21,229 nucleotides of DNA from Candidatus Bathyarchaeota archaeon (lineage in GTDB: Archaea > Thermoproteota > Bathyarchaeia > Bathyarchaeales > DTEX01), in contig JAOAJJ010000005.1 in NCBI GenBank assembly GCA_026414245.1, positions 1 to 21,229 of the forward strand, in the 5' to 3' direction. Position numbers and translations under genes: made by a program. Of this stretch, positions 8,265-15,925 are shown one piece after another (the stretch's first letter is position 1; each line of letters starts with the position of its first letter). The notes beneath the pieces are model-generated. The model worked only from the letters and a program-made list of their open reading frames with translations. It was not told the origin of the DNA and searched no databases.

Positions 8265-9971
8265 TTACGGTGCGGCTCTCTTTTTCAGAGTTTTCTTGCA
8301 GGTGTTGGAGATGGCGAGTATTATGTGGGGAGGTGTGAGAAGCCCGAATACCTTTATGTAGCGGGGGGATAGCGCCCTTTTTATAATCTCCACTCTGCCG
8401 CCAGACTCAATATATCCTTCTATAAACTCGTTCACAACTTCTTCGATACGCTTGTAGGTTGAGAAAGATGCGTAGTGACCGAGGTAGAATAGGAGCTCAG
8501 CTATATCCCAAGACTGATCTCCTCCCCTTTCAGTCTGTTCGAGGTCTAGGAAGAATATTCTTCCATCCGAGGATAGAAGTATGTTTTCCGGTTTACAGTC
8601 TCCGATAGATACGCCTAAACTGTGAACCCTCGCCATCTCTCCCCCAGCCTGCCTAATGATTTTAAGCATCTTAACTCTATTGTCGCCGTTTTCTTCGCTT
8701 TTAAACAGAAGTTTAATTATTTTTGATAGGGTGGTTCCCTCTATAAATTCTTGGAAAAGGAGCTTCTCCTCCGGGGCTACGTGGATTATCCTTGGAACAT
8801 TTATCCCGTTCTTTAGCAGAAAATTGTTTAAGGCGTATTCTTTCTCAAGCCTGCTTTTTCCCAGTATGGCAAAGTCCCTTGTCCCCAGAGTCCATAATGC
8901 TAGTGGAAACCATTTCCACCCATACCAGTCTTTAAATATCTTGACGACTATTCTTTCCTCCCCCTCGCCGCCGTAAATTCTCAGCAGATATACGCTATTA
9001 AGGGCTCCCCCCAGCTTTCTAACTTCATGTTTTAAAGCATGTTTTTGAGACATGTGTCTCTTGAGAAAATCTTCTATCGTTATTTTCTCGGTGAATGGTA
9101 TTATCCCGGAGGGGGTTGGCACAAAAATATATTTTCTCGGATCCTCGAGTCTAAACACTATTTTTCTGGCAGCTCCGATATTGGATGCATGTCTTCTATG
9201 GATTCTATATTCGTCTATTAGCGGATTTATAATGCTTGGGAGAACCTTAAGGACATGATGCGAGATGTCAATACGTATATTTTTAAGTAATCTTGCAAGG
9301 CGCCATGCGATCTTCCCTCCTAGAAAAGACTTTACGTAATCCTCTGAGATCCTGAAGAAGCCGTTAGAAACATGGATTTTCCCATCGTTGGCGAGTTCTT
9401 TTAGGGCTTCTGTGAAGCCCCGCATAATTAGGGCATAGTTTCTCTCCTTCACGTCGGCTCCTATAACGTTGAGGAACCTGTAGGCGATAAGTGGGAATAA
9501 GGAGACTCTTCGCCTCATGCTCTCAAACATTAGGTACTCGGGTTTAATGATGAATTCTCTCGACATCTCTGGAAAGCTTAAAATGAGGTTTCTTAGGATG
9601 CTGTCTGTAACCCTCTTTTTAAACTTAACTTCCTGATCCCATAGATACTTCTCGTTGAATATGGGTTCATAAGGCGTCATTAAGAGGTCGGCGAGTATGC
9701 CGCCCATCCTTTCATCTTCCACATCTTTCTCGAATGTTTCTCTGTCAGCTATAAGGAGCCGGGTTTTCGTGGAGTCGAGGCTCTTTGAATAATTTTTCAG
9801 TATGGGTTTACTTGACTCCACGATGACTAGAATATTTAAGGCGGCTTTTTCATCAGCGTAGCCTCCGGCATGCGGACCATACATCATGGCAGCTGAAGGG
9901 CTTAGATTTTTTTCCCTTAAGAAGGATTCGATGAGCTTTTCTATGCTGCTTCTCTCCGATTCAATAAACAT
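8265..9971 (-). CDS. Nucleotidyltransferase-like / protein-kinase-like fusion protein
   Basis: About 568 residues. The C-terminal third is kinase-like: VVKIF Lys (~349), LEKEYALNNF Glu (~381-383), a hinge-like FQEFIEGTTL (~411-420), a catalytic loop SIGDCKPENIL (Asp ~463, Asn ~468) and FLDLEQ (Asp ~481) in place of DFG, as in small-molecule and RIO/Bud32-type atypical kinases. The N-terminus reads MYGPHAGGYADEKAALNILVIVE in two pieces (~35-56), resembling the Gly-rich, acidic start of a nucleotidyltransferase, though one catalytic acidic residue appears replaced. A basic, helix-rich middle (~150-330) may be a winged-helix region. ATG at 9971 follows GGAAAGG by 6 nt, better supported than TTG 9986. 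Substrate unknown; a role in nucleic-acid or sugar phosphorylation is only possible. Confidence 0.7.
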   Translation of the reverse strand: MFIESERSSIEKLIESFLREKNLSPSAAMMYGPHAGGYADEKAALNILVIVESSKPILKNYSKSLDSTKTRLLIADRETFEKDVEDERMGGILADLLMTPYEPIFNEKYLWDQEVKFKKRVTDSILRNLILSFPEMSREFIIKPEYLMFESMRRRVSLFPLIAYRFLNVIGADVKERNYALIMRGFTEALKELANDGKIHVSNGFFRISEDYVKSFLGGKIAWRLARLLKNIRIDISHHVLKVLPSIINPLIDEYRIHRRHASNIGAARKIVFRLEDPRKYIFVPTPSGIIPFTEKITIEDFLKRHMSQKHALKHEVRKLGGALNSVYLLRIYGGEGEERIVVKIFKDWYGWKWFPLALWTLGTRDFAILGKSRLEKEYALNNFLLKNGINVPRIIHVAPEEKLLFQEFIEGTTLSKIIKLLFKSEENGDNRVKMLKIIRQAGGEMARVHSLGVSIGDCKPENILLSSDGRIFFLDLEQTERGGDQSWDIAELLFYLGHYASFSTYKRIEEVVNEFIEGYIESGGRVEIIKRALSPRYIKVFGLLTPPHIILAISNTCKKTLKKRAAP

Positions 9972-10062
9972 ACTTCGCCTTTCCAAAAAATTAACTGTAT
10001 TTCCAGCTAATAACCATTATCCCCAGCAGCTACCAGCTGTAAGTATGGGGAAATAAAGGTGA

Positions 10063-10230
10063 TTGGGAAAAGAGCCGTTCCACCAGGACAGAGCTTACAT
10101 TACAAATCAGCGTCTGGATGCCCATTACCACTGGAAACGAATACAAGGACTAACCCTAAAAGCCGATATATCCATAATAGTCCACTTCCCACCAACATGT
10201 GGAGGTGGAGGATTTGAAAAAGGTGATTAA
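10063..10230 (+). CDS. Possible small ORF upstream of signal peptidase
   Basis: A 55-codon frame starting with TTG behind AAAGGTGA and ending in a TAA that overlaps the start of the signal peptidase gene by 17 bp. The product is basic in the middle and ends in a hydrophobic patch followed by CGGGG. I do not recognise it. The overlapping stop and start look like translational coupling, but a second frame is also open here, so this may be chance or the tail of a decayed gene. Confidence 0.25.
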   Translation: MGKEPFHQDRAYITNQRLDAHYHWKRIQGLTLKADISIIVHFPPTCGGGGFEKGD

Positions 10231-10781
10231 AAAAGCCCTATCAACAATTATTACCGCCATTGCGCTTACCCCCACCATAATTTATGCAGCCCCATTCCTC
10301 ATCGGAGGCTCATTATCCTCTGTTGTTTTAGGCGGGAGCATGGAGCCAACCATACGTGTTGGGGGCATAGTTATAGTTGAGAAAATCAAGTCAGAAGATG
10401 TTAAAGTAGGCGACATAATAGCCTTCAAGATAGGAAAGACAAAAACAATTCACAGGGTAATAGAGAAGGTTGCGGAGAAAACTCGCTCTATTTTAGGACT
10501 AAGGGCGGTGCGAATGAAAACCCAGACCCATGGATAGTCAAGCCGGAAGACATTATAGGCATACTATATATCCAAATACCTTACTACGGATATTTAATGT
10601 GGTTTGCGGGCACACCAGCAGGCATAATACTCATGTTCCTAATCCCAGCTGCAATAATCTAGCCGGAGAAATAAAGAAAATAATAGAGTATATGAGGGAG
10701 GAATCAACACCAGATGAGATTAAAGCGTTACTAGAGGCGGGGTCGAATACATCTACGAAAAGATATGCCACTATTCTTTAG
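10214..10781 (+). pseudogene. Signal peptidase I (archaeal/SipW type), two frameshifts
   Basis: The first frame (open from ATG 10199; TTG 10214 is a better start, 3 nt behind GGAGGTGGAGG) encodes a membrane anchor, the catalytic Ser in GGSMEPTI, and the His that replaces Lys in archaeal/ER-type peptidases (TIHRVIE). Near 10471-10480 the homology jumps to another frame, which continues the family pattern LYFRTKGGANENPDPW and a C-terminal membrane segment to 10659. Near 10650-10662 it jumps again, giving AGEIKKIIEYMR to a stop at 10779. Each shift corresponds to one missing base. Active-site residues all precede the first lesion, so this looks like recent loss or assembly indels. When intact it would remove signal peptides from secreted proteins. 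Confidence 0.8.
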
Positions 10782-10856
10782 GAAGCGTAAATGAAATATA
10801 GGAGACATAAAATTATAGAAATCAGGCGAAATCCGGAAAACAGCCGGGATAGCCTA
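10773..10856. repeat. Left copy of 76-bp direct repeat with tRNA-Met 5' stub
   Basis: Bases 10773-10848 match 12468-12543 at every position. One mismatch follows, then seven more matching bases (10850-10856). The last ~19 bases correspond to the 5' end of tRNA-Met, after which similarity stops, so this copy has no tRNA body. Upstream, 10720-10772 aligns ungapped to 12415-12467 at roughly 75%, covering the C-terminal codons of two related reading frames (STKRYATIL and STKRWAAIL). Confidence 0.9.
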
Positions 10857-10973
10857 TTTCAGCTTTAACCGGAGATATTCCCCGCAGGAGTCCTCTTTTT
10901 TCTGATTCTCAAATTCTCTATGCCTTTGAGACATGTTTCTCAAAGAGCGCTTTCCCGCCTATATCAACCTTTT

Positions 10974-11234
10974 TCAATTCTTGGAAGCGGGGATTTCCAC
11001 CCGTAGATATATCTCTAATAAGCACTCTACTATCTTTCCATAAACTCCTTTAGGCGTTTCGTCCGCTGGAATGCTAAACCCTCTGGTCGGCTTAGTTATC
11101 ATGCCTTTAATAAGATCGGCTTCTTCTTTCCTAGGCAGCATTTTAATGATATCAAAGGTTATTTTGTTTACTTGGGTTTCACTTATACCCCAAACACTAA
11201 TAGCTCTGGCAGCAGCCCTCTCCTCGCCTCCCAC
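10974..11234 (-). CDS. Unidentified small protein, possibly 5'-truncated
   Basis: From GTG 11234 this encodes 86 residues that I do not recognise: an Ala/Glu-rich start, a helical middle with MLPRKEEADLIKGMI, and a C-terminus near KGVYGKIVECLLEIYLRVEI. The same frame stays open without a start codon up to 11336, and those extra ~34 residues (including VIIKAYRGEGEIVASTKANIEV as two stretches) also look protein-like. This suggests either a lost N-terminus or an unusual start. It faces away from the coiled-coil gene at 11343, with only 6 bp between that gene's ATG and the end of the open frame. It lies inside the repeat-bounded accessory segment. The 10782-10973 gap upstream of its stop holds only the repeat. 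Confidence 0.4.
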   Translation of the reverse strand: MGGEERAAARAISVWGISETQVNKITFDIIKMLPRKEEADLIKGMITKPTRGFSIPADETPKGVYGKIVECLLEIYLRVEIPASKN

Positions 11235-11342
11235 CTCTATGTTTGCTTTAGTGCTTGCAACTATCTCTCCCTCCCCTCGGTAAGCCTTTATAATAACCTC
11301 CTCTATATCATAAAGTAGGTTAATGGTCGGTGAAACCTAGTA

Positions 11343-12062
11343 ATGGAGTCTTTGAAGAGGGAGTTTCTGGAGCTGCTGGATAGGGATCTGGAGTTTCGTT
11401 ACGCCGTGGCTGGCTATCTGGGTCTATCGGAGATACTTAAGAGACTAGACATGCTGTCAGAAGGGCATGTTAGATTGGCGGAGGAGCAGAGGAGACTCGC
11501 AGAGGAGCAAAGGAGGCTTGCGGAGGAGCAAAGGAGATTCGCGGAGGAACAGAGAAGGCTTGCAGAGGAACAGAGGAGGCTTACGGAAGAACAGACCAAG
11601 ATATGGATGGAGATCGCTAAGCTTAGGGAAGACTTCGATAGGATGTATAGGCAGCTGGATGCTAGGCTCACTAGGGTTGAGCGCACGCTGGAGAAGATTA
11701 CGCTGGACATTGAAGAAGAAGCCAGAATCGTAGTTAAATATAGGCTCAGAGAGATGGGTTACAGAGTTGAAATAGCATCATTAATCCTTCCAGAAGTAGA
11801 ATTAAATATTTACGGTATCTCAGATGATCTATGCGTTATAGGCGAGGCATCAGTTAGAGCATCCTCAAGAACTGTAGACGAAGTAAACATCAAGGTCGAT
11901 AGGCTTAGGAGCCTATACCCAGACAAGCTTAAACCGAAAATAATCAAGGTCATTTACACAAGCCTAGCAATGCCAGACCTAATAGAAAGGGCGGAGAAAG
12001 AAGGCATATGGGTTCTAAAGGCTACAGGCGACATTGTCGAGCCAAAGAATTTATCGCTCTAA
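11343..12062 (+). CDS. Heptad-repeat coiled-coil protein, DUF3782-like nuclease-fold C-terminus
   Basis: 239 residues. After a ~40-residue helical start come six tandem copies of RLAEEQR-type heptads (~44-85), then a further helical stretch to ~130, giving one long coiled coil. The C-terminal ~110 residues (ARIVVKYRLREMGYRVEI, then VELNIYG and LCVIGEASVRAS) fit the DUF3782 family common in crenarchaea, which is placed in the PD-(D/E)XK nuclease superfamily; the acidic residues in VELNIYG and GEAS are at expected positions, but the catalytic Lys of the ExK motif is not evident, so activity is doubtful. Function of the family is unknown. It is the only clearly intact gene in the repeat-bounded segment. 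Confidence 0.75.
   Translation: MESLKREFLELLDRDLEFRYAVAGYLGLSEILKRLDMLSEGHVRLAEEQRRLAEEQRRLAEEQRRFAEEQRRLAEEQRRLTEEQTKIWMEIAKLREDFDRMYRQLDARLTRVERTLEKITLDIEEEARIVVKYRLREMGYRVEIASLILPEVELNIYGISDDLCVIGEASVRASSRTVDEVNIKVDRLRSLYPDKLKPKIIKVIYTSLAMPDLIERAEKEGIWVLKATGDIVEPKNLSL
11472..11597 (+). repeat. Six tandem 21-bp units encoding heptads
   Basis: Six in-frame 21-bp units, each encoding Arg-Arg/Leu-Ala-Glu-Glu-Gln-type heptads with small differences (one Phe for Leu, one Thr for Ala). Such arrays can change copy number by slippage without breaking the frame. Confidence 0.9.
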
Positions 12063-12110
12063 ATAAATTAACTTAATTTGTGTCGCTCCCTCCAAAATTC
12101 TTCTCAGGCT

Positions 12111-12299
12111 TTATGACCTTGACGAAGTCTCATAAATTACTCTCTGTTTGATACATAGGGTTTCTACTTGAGTCTCAGCCATGTCCCATAGACATCTAAT
12201 ATAGAACCCAGCAACGCTCACATCGGGCTTGTCCTTAGCGGGTATGTTGAGTATGGCGAGAGCTTGGCTTAGATGTCCAGTTAAAGTGGATAGGCAGAT
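12111..12299 (-). pseudogene. Coding remnant, unidentified
   Basis: A 62-codon minus-strand frame closed by TGA on one side and TAA on the other, with no start codon before an internal Met. Its composition looks protein-like (LSQALAILNIPAKDKPDV, then GFYIRCLWDMAETQVETL). I do not recognise it. It is probably the C-terminal part of a gene broken by rearrangement within the repeat-bounded segment. Confidence 0.35.
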
Positions 12300-12467
12300 T
12301 CAAATCCTTCCCGTGGATTAAACGTGAATTTTCAGCCTATATATGCTGCCATAATGGGCCGTTTAAGCTTACAGCGAGGAGATTTCGGAGTGCTATTCGT
12401 GAGCTTGGAGAAGATTAAAGCGTTGCTGGGGGTGAGTTTGAATAAGTCTACGAAAAGATGGGCTGCG

Positions 12468-12537
12468 ATTCTTTAGGAAGCGTAAATGAAATATAGGAGA
12501 CATAAAATTATAGAAATCAGGCGAAATCCGGAAAACA

Positions 12538-12551
<14 letters not shown>
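12468..12551. repeat. Right copy of 76-bp direct repeat, running into tRNA-Met
   Basis: 12468-12543 is identical to 10773-10848; after one mismatch, 12545-12551 also match. Here the repeat continues into a complete tRNA-Met. Just upstream, a 25-codon frame from GTG 12399 to TAG 12474 ends in KSTKRWAAIL, related to the end of the signal peptidase pseudogene reading frame beside the left copy. Confidence 0.9.
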
Positions 12552-12660
<109 letters not shown>

Positions 12661-12728
12661 TCACAGATAAACTCCCGAAAACTCTCACTTTCTTTTCCGG
12701 AAGAATTTAAAGCCGTCTTACTCGTAGA

Positions 12729-12987
12729 CATATTCATCTATCTCTGCTTAATGCGCATGACTGGATCACTAAAAGAGCCAAAGAGCTGCTAGAAATTTAA
12801 GGAAGAGGAAACATCGCCCGAAGAGGCGGAAACATTAACCAACATCATTCGAAATGAGATATTATTTTCAGTTGAGACGGTCTACATGCTTACCCAACAG
12901 CCATGGCCCCTTCACAACTTAACCAGAGGTGACTTAGCGCAGAGAGCAAAAGATGCGACAATAAATATATGTATTTATATGTATTAA
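12729..12987 (+). pseudogene. Frameshifted coding remnant, HEPN-like helical protein possible
   Basis: One frame reads LLNAHDWITKRAKELLEI and stops at ~12800; an adjacent frame starting there continues EEETSPEEAETLTNIIRN, then VETVYMLTQQPWPLHNLTRG, to a TAA at 12985. Together they give ~80 residues of helical protein broken by one frameshift. The family is not recognised. It follows tRNA-Met directly and belongs to the decayed stretch. Confidence 0.4.
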
Positions 12988-13041
12988 GGAGATAAGAATC
13001 GTTAACTGTCTAAAGTTCCGCTATAAATAAGGGAATGGAGG

Positions 13042-13470
13042 ATGTGTAAGAGCTTGAAGATGTTGAGAATTAGGTGGCAGAGACTTGTATATGGTGGACG
13101 GACATGCCCAAGATGTGAGTCTACTGGCGAGGAGATTGAGAAGGCTGTTTCCATCCTTAAGCAGATTCTCGCACCGCTCGAAATAGAGGTTGCTGTGGAG
13201 AGAGATGAGCTCTCTATTAATGAGTTCCGCGAGAACCCGCTGGAATCTAATAGGATTTGGATCGAGGATCGACCGATCGAGGAGTGGCTTAGCGGAAAGG
13301 TTGGGCAGAGCCCATGCTGCGATGTATGCGGCCCCTATGAGTGCAGAACAGTTGAGGTGGAAGGGGAAGTCTATGAAACGATCACTTCAGACCTAATAGT
13401 TAAAGCCGGGGTTCTCGCAGCCCTAAACCTGATTAACAAATCATGCTGTGAAGAGGATGGGGATAAATGA
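13042..13470 (+). CDS. Cysteine-rich DUF2703-family protein
   Basis: 142 residues matching the DUF2703 pattern: LRIRWQRLV, TCPRCESTGEEIEKA, a central ESNRIWI and IEEWL, then SPCCDVCG...CRTVEVEG, and a Cys-Cys pair near the C-terminus. Eight of the cysteines are in CxxC or CC arrangements (22, 25, 92, 93, 96, 101, 135, 136), suggesting metal binding or thiol chemistry. The family is found in anaerobic bacteria and archaea and has no assigned function known to me. The start is unsettled: ATG 13042 touches GGAGG with no spacer, while ATG 13060 (MLRIRWQ, closer to the family's usual start) lies ~31 nt after TATAAATA (13022-13029), suiting a short-leader transcript. A second TATA-like box is at 12974-12981. 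Confidence 0.82.
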   Translation: MCKSLKMLRIRWQRLVYGGRTCPRCESTGEEIEKAVSILKQILAPLEIEVAVERDELSINEFRENPLESNRIWIEDRPIEEWLSGKVGQSPCCDVCGPYECRTVEVEGEVYETITSDLIVKAGVLAALNLINKSCCEEDGDK

Positions 13471-13547
13471 GTACCGCTGGCAGGTTTTAGAATTCCATGA
13501 AAAATATTTTTAGCATCACTTTTCTATTAGTAGGGTTCTTTGATAAA

Positions 13548-13557
13548 TTTATATATA
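13548..13557 (+). promoter_or_regulatory. TATA-like box for small zinc-ribbon gene
   Basis: TTTATATATA lies ~30 nt before ATG 13587, giving a very short leader. This spacing supports the short start over the longer frame that begins at 13497. Confidence 0.5.
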
Positions 13558-13586
13558 ACTTTGTTATAATAGGTTTGGGGAATTTT

Positions 13587-13739
13587 ATGAGCAGAGGGGA
13601 GAAAGAGCAGTTAAGGGAGCGTGAGCATGAAATGTGTGATCATGATTGGAAGCCTATGGGGACGACTGAGGGGCATACGCATCTAAAGATTGTATGCAGT
13701 AAGTGTGGTAAAACAGAGCTCATAGAGCTCTTTCCCTAA
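13587..13739 (+). CDS. Small zinc-ribbon-like protein, 50 residues
   Basis: The frame is open from 13497, but residues before 13587 are translated promoter sequence (a TATA-like box lies at 13548-13557). From ATG 13587 the product is a 50-residue, charged protein: MSRGEKEQLREREHE, then MCDHDWKPMG and IVCSKCGKTELI. One Cys-x-His and one CxxC could bind a single zinc, as in minimal rubredoxin-like or zinc-ribbon knuckles. A GGGG precedes the start by ~6 nt. It follows the DUF2703 gene by 116 bp with its own promoter. Function unknown. Confidence 0.65.
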   Translation: MSRGEKEQLREREHEMCDHDWKPMGTTEGHTHLKIVCSKCGKTELIELFP

Positions 13740-14003
13740 AGATTAGGGGCATCTCCGGTTAGACGTAGTCTTATTATCTGCGTTGAGAACATCTTAAAAG
13801 CAGGTTGCTGAGACATATTTTAGTTAGGTTCTGCTTAATCTTCCTCACTCTTTTAAGCTTATGGCGATTAGAATTATTTCACCGATCTCTCTAGCATATC
13901 GGTTCCTCATTAACTCAGTTACCGAGCATGGCAACCCTTCTCCCATAGGTGGGCTTCAGCGCCGTGCCTCTTACAGCAATTGAAGTTGGAGCTACTCAAA
14001 CCC

Positions 14004-14010
14004 TATATAT
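14004..14010 (+). promoter_or_regulatory. TATA-like box for isochorismatase-family gene
   Basis: TATATAT lies ~35-40 nt before ATG 14045, which argues that the upstream ATG at 13949 is not used. The 13740-13948 stretch before it shows no convincing gene. Confidence 0.4.
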
Positions 14011-14044
14011 TTCATGGCTATTATCGTATACTCATTCCCCAGAG

Positions 14045-14629
14045 ATGCTGGAGGATTGGGGTGGCTGGAAGCTGAGTAAGAAAGGCTTGCTTTCAAGGAA
14101 GAACACCATTCTTGTCATTATCGATGTTCAAGAGAAGATCTTTCCCCCAATTTCAGATAGGGAGAGGGTTCTCGAGAACACCCGGAAGCTAATACAGTTT
14201 GCTAAGATAATCGGTATGCCAATAATTTTAACCGAGCAGTATCCGAGGGGCTTAGGCCCAACAATACCGGAGATTAAAGATTTAATTCCAGACGTTGAGC
14301 CAATTGAGAAGGTTGAGTTCAGCTGCTTTAGATCAGAGAAATTTAGAGAAGCTATTGAGAGACTTAACGTTGAATCGCTCATAATTGTTGGGATAGAAAC
14401 CCACATATGTATTACGCAGACAGCTATTGAGGGCGCTGAAGAAGGCTTTAGAGTATGCGTTGTTAGCGACGCAACCTCCTCAAGGAATCCTGAAGATAAA
14501 GAGATTGCCCTCGAAAGATTAAGGGATAATGGTGTTATAGTGGCTTCAACAGAGATGCTCATCTATGAACTTCTAAAGAAGGCTGGAACACAAGAGTTTA
14601 GGGAAGCACTAAAATTAATAAAGTCTTAA
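14045..14629 (+). CDS. Isochorismatase-family cysteine hydrolase
   Basis: 194 residues from ATG 14045. The catalytic triad of the family is visible: Asp in VIIDVQEKI, Lys in IEKVEFSCF, and Cys in GIETHICITQTA, followed by the usual VSDATSSRN segment. The fold covers isochorismatases, nicotinamidases and N-carbamoyl or ureidoacrylate amidases, usually ~180-200 residues; the sequence alone does not fix the substrate. The frame is open 32 codons further up, but the TATA-like element at 14004 and the family length favour the later start. It is monocistronic in appearance, following the small zinc-ribbon gene on the same strand after a 305-bp gap. Confidence 0.88.
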   Translation: MLEDWGGWKLSKKGLLSRKNTILVIIDVQEKIFPPISDRERVLENTRKLIQFAKIIGMPIILTEQYPRGLGPTIPEIKDLIPDVEPIEKVEFSCFRSEKFREAIERLNVESLIIVGIETHICITQTAIEGAEEGFRVCVVSDATSSRNPEDKEIALERLRDNGVIVASTEMLIYELLKKAGTQEFREALKLIKS

Positions 14630-14816
14630 TTTAAATTCAGGTTGGCGAGAATAAACAATTATAAGTGTGAAGAAAGCTAAGAGTTGGATGAAAAAATAGA
14701 TTAGGAATCCAAAAAGTTGAAGTGAATTTTAAGTTTTTAGACACCGCATAGAAGACAAAATAAACCAGAAAGGTTGTGAGAAAATTCATTATGTTAGCGA
14801 TTAGAACCATCGCCAT
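14615..14816 (-). pseudogene. Possible frameshifted two-helix membrane protein
   Basis: ATG 14816 opens a 59-codon minus-strand frame whose first ~30 residues are strongly hydrophobic (IMNFLTTFLVYFVFYAV). A neighbouring frame continues with a second hydrophobic stretch (FLIYFFIQLLAFFTLIIV) and stops at 14615, inside the 3' end of the isochorismatase gene. Together they look like a two-helix membrane protein with one frameshift. AT-rich DNA can mimic this, so confidence is low. Confidence 0.25.
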
Positions 14817-14897
14817 TTGAAGTTAGCAGGAGAAACCCTCTTAAATATGCTTTGTAAAGTTGAGGGAGCTCGAGAAGAAATTCAGTGAAATGAGGTC

Positions 14898-14927
14898 TGG
14901 CGCCAAGGATGGGGTTTGAACCTACGC
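14898..14927 (-). repeat. Diverged copy of tRNA-Ser 3' end (att-like remnant)
   Basis: On minus this 30-nt stretch reads from the T-stem through the discriminator and CCA and matches the end of the intact tRNA-Ser(GGA) (16232-16261) at 25 of 30 positions, with the T-loop intact as TTCAAAC. No 5' tRNA half is found next to it. Position and orientation are those expected for the far end of an element integrated at the tRNA 3' end. The rest of 14630-15055 shows only the possible membrane-protein remnant. Confidence 0.6.
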
Positions 14928-15055
14928 ATCTTCATCATTTTCTTCTGTCTTTTCCATATCAACTATTATTTAACATTAAAAACTTATGGCTACCTAAATT
15001 ATGATGAAACTTGAATTTCTTAAACCTTAAACTGTTTATTTTTACAGATAAAAAG

Positions 15056-15919
15056 TTAAAGCGTAGTTGACGTAGAAATATTCGCATGCTTCTCAACATC
15101 AATATTTGATATCCAGCTTCTAGTTTTTCTTACATTATGTGCCATTTCGCAAGCTTCCTTGAATAAATTCCATTCATTACTAGTGAATTCTAATACCTCA
15201 GCATATGATAATCCCAAGTTAACGCAATTAAAATATCTGAAGTAAAAAACATCTCTTTCTTCAATAGGTTTTAAATTAGAGGGTATTTTGTCTTTTGGAA
15301 ATGTTAAATAACAATCAAATTTAGGTGGTTCCCCATAATCCCCATATGCGGGTGTTCTAAATAAGAGATGGTTCATTAAATTGATGCTTATGTATTTACC
15401 ATTTCTTAACAAACGAAATGAGCATTTTTTAAATATTGGTTGGGGTATATTCTCTAATACGGATATAAGTACGCGTGATAAGAGCTTTTTCTTATCATCC
15501 GTAAATTTATTTCTTCGAGATACAATATTAATAGCTTCTTCAAGTGTATAAGGTCTTTCCGTTATTGTGTCTTTTTTAATCCATAAATTTTTATTTTCTT
15601 CAACTTCTTTTTTTATCTTCTGAATTCTGCTAATTAGTTCTTTTAACTTTTCTATCTTATCCTCTGTATACTCTGAAGTCAAGTAATGTTTAATTTCTTT
15701 GTTCCAATATCGTTTTGAACTGTAAAAATGAACTAGAGTATGGCAATTAGAACAAAGAAGAACAAAGTTATCAATATGGTCTTTACCACCTAAATTCGTA
15801 GGAATAGTATGATGAGCACGGAGAGCTGGTTTAAGGGAATACCCGCATACATAACATTTACTACCATATTTATTAAAAATCTCTTTTTTCAACGCATTCT
15901 TTATAATTTCTCTTGCCAT
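15056..15919 (-). CDS. HNH endonuclease-domain protein
   Basis: 287 residues, very Lys/Asn/Ile-rich and more AT-rich than neighbouring genes, as expected of a transferred gene. The N-terminal ~65 residues hold a zinc-braced HNH domain: CYVC (22-25), HHTIP (36-40), LGG, an Asn at ~51, and LLCSNCHTLVH (~54-64) with the second CxxC and the final His. A basic coiled region (~80-130) and a ~150-residue C-terminal domain of unknown type follow. Such proteins are homing or defence nucleases, or stand-alone mobile genes; nothing shows the target. It lies alone between a tRNA-Ser 3'-end copy and the intact tRNA-Ser, with no integrase. A perfect inverted repeat sits just before its ATG. Confidence 0.85.
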   Translation of the reverse strand: MAREIIKNALKKEIFNKYGSKCYVCGYSLKPALRAHHTIPTNLGGKDHIDNFVLLCSNCHTLVHFYSSKRYWNKEIKHYLTSEYTEDKIEKLKELISRIQKIKKEVEENKNLWIKKDTITERPYTLEEAINIVSRRNKFTDDKKKLLSRVLISVLENIPQPIFKKCSFRLLRNGKYISINLMNHLLFRTPAYGDYGEPPKFDCYLTFPKDKIPSNLKPIEERDVFYFRYFNCVNLGLSYAEVLEFTSNEWNLFKEACEMAHNVRKTRSWISNIDVEKHANISTSTTL

Positions 15920-15925
15920 CCGAGT

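Noticed and set aside
11414..11710. Serine/cysteine-rich minus-strand frame opposite the coiled-coil gene
   Set aside because: It is the complement of the Glu/Arg heptad repeats, with no independent coding signal.
13497..13586. N-terminal membrane extension on the small zinc-ribbon protein
   Set aside because: The hydrophobic residues come from translating an AT-rich promoter with a TATA box; the start at 13587 has a better signal.
13949..14044. Longer start for the isochorismatase-family protein
   Set aside because: The extra 32 residues lie over a TATA-like element and exceed normal family length.
15001..15040. C/D box small RNA starting at the ATGATGA
   Set aside because: A box C-like motif is present but I could not find a matching box D or internal boxes at normal spacing.
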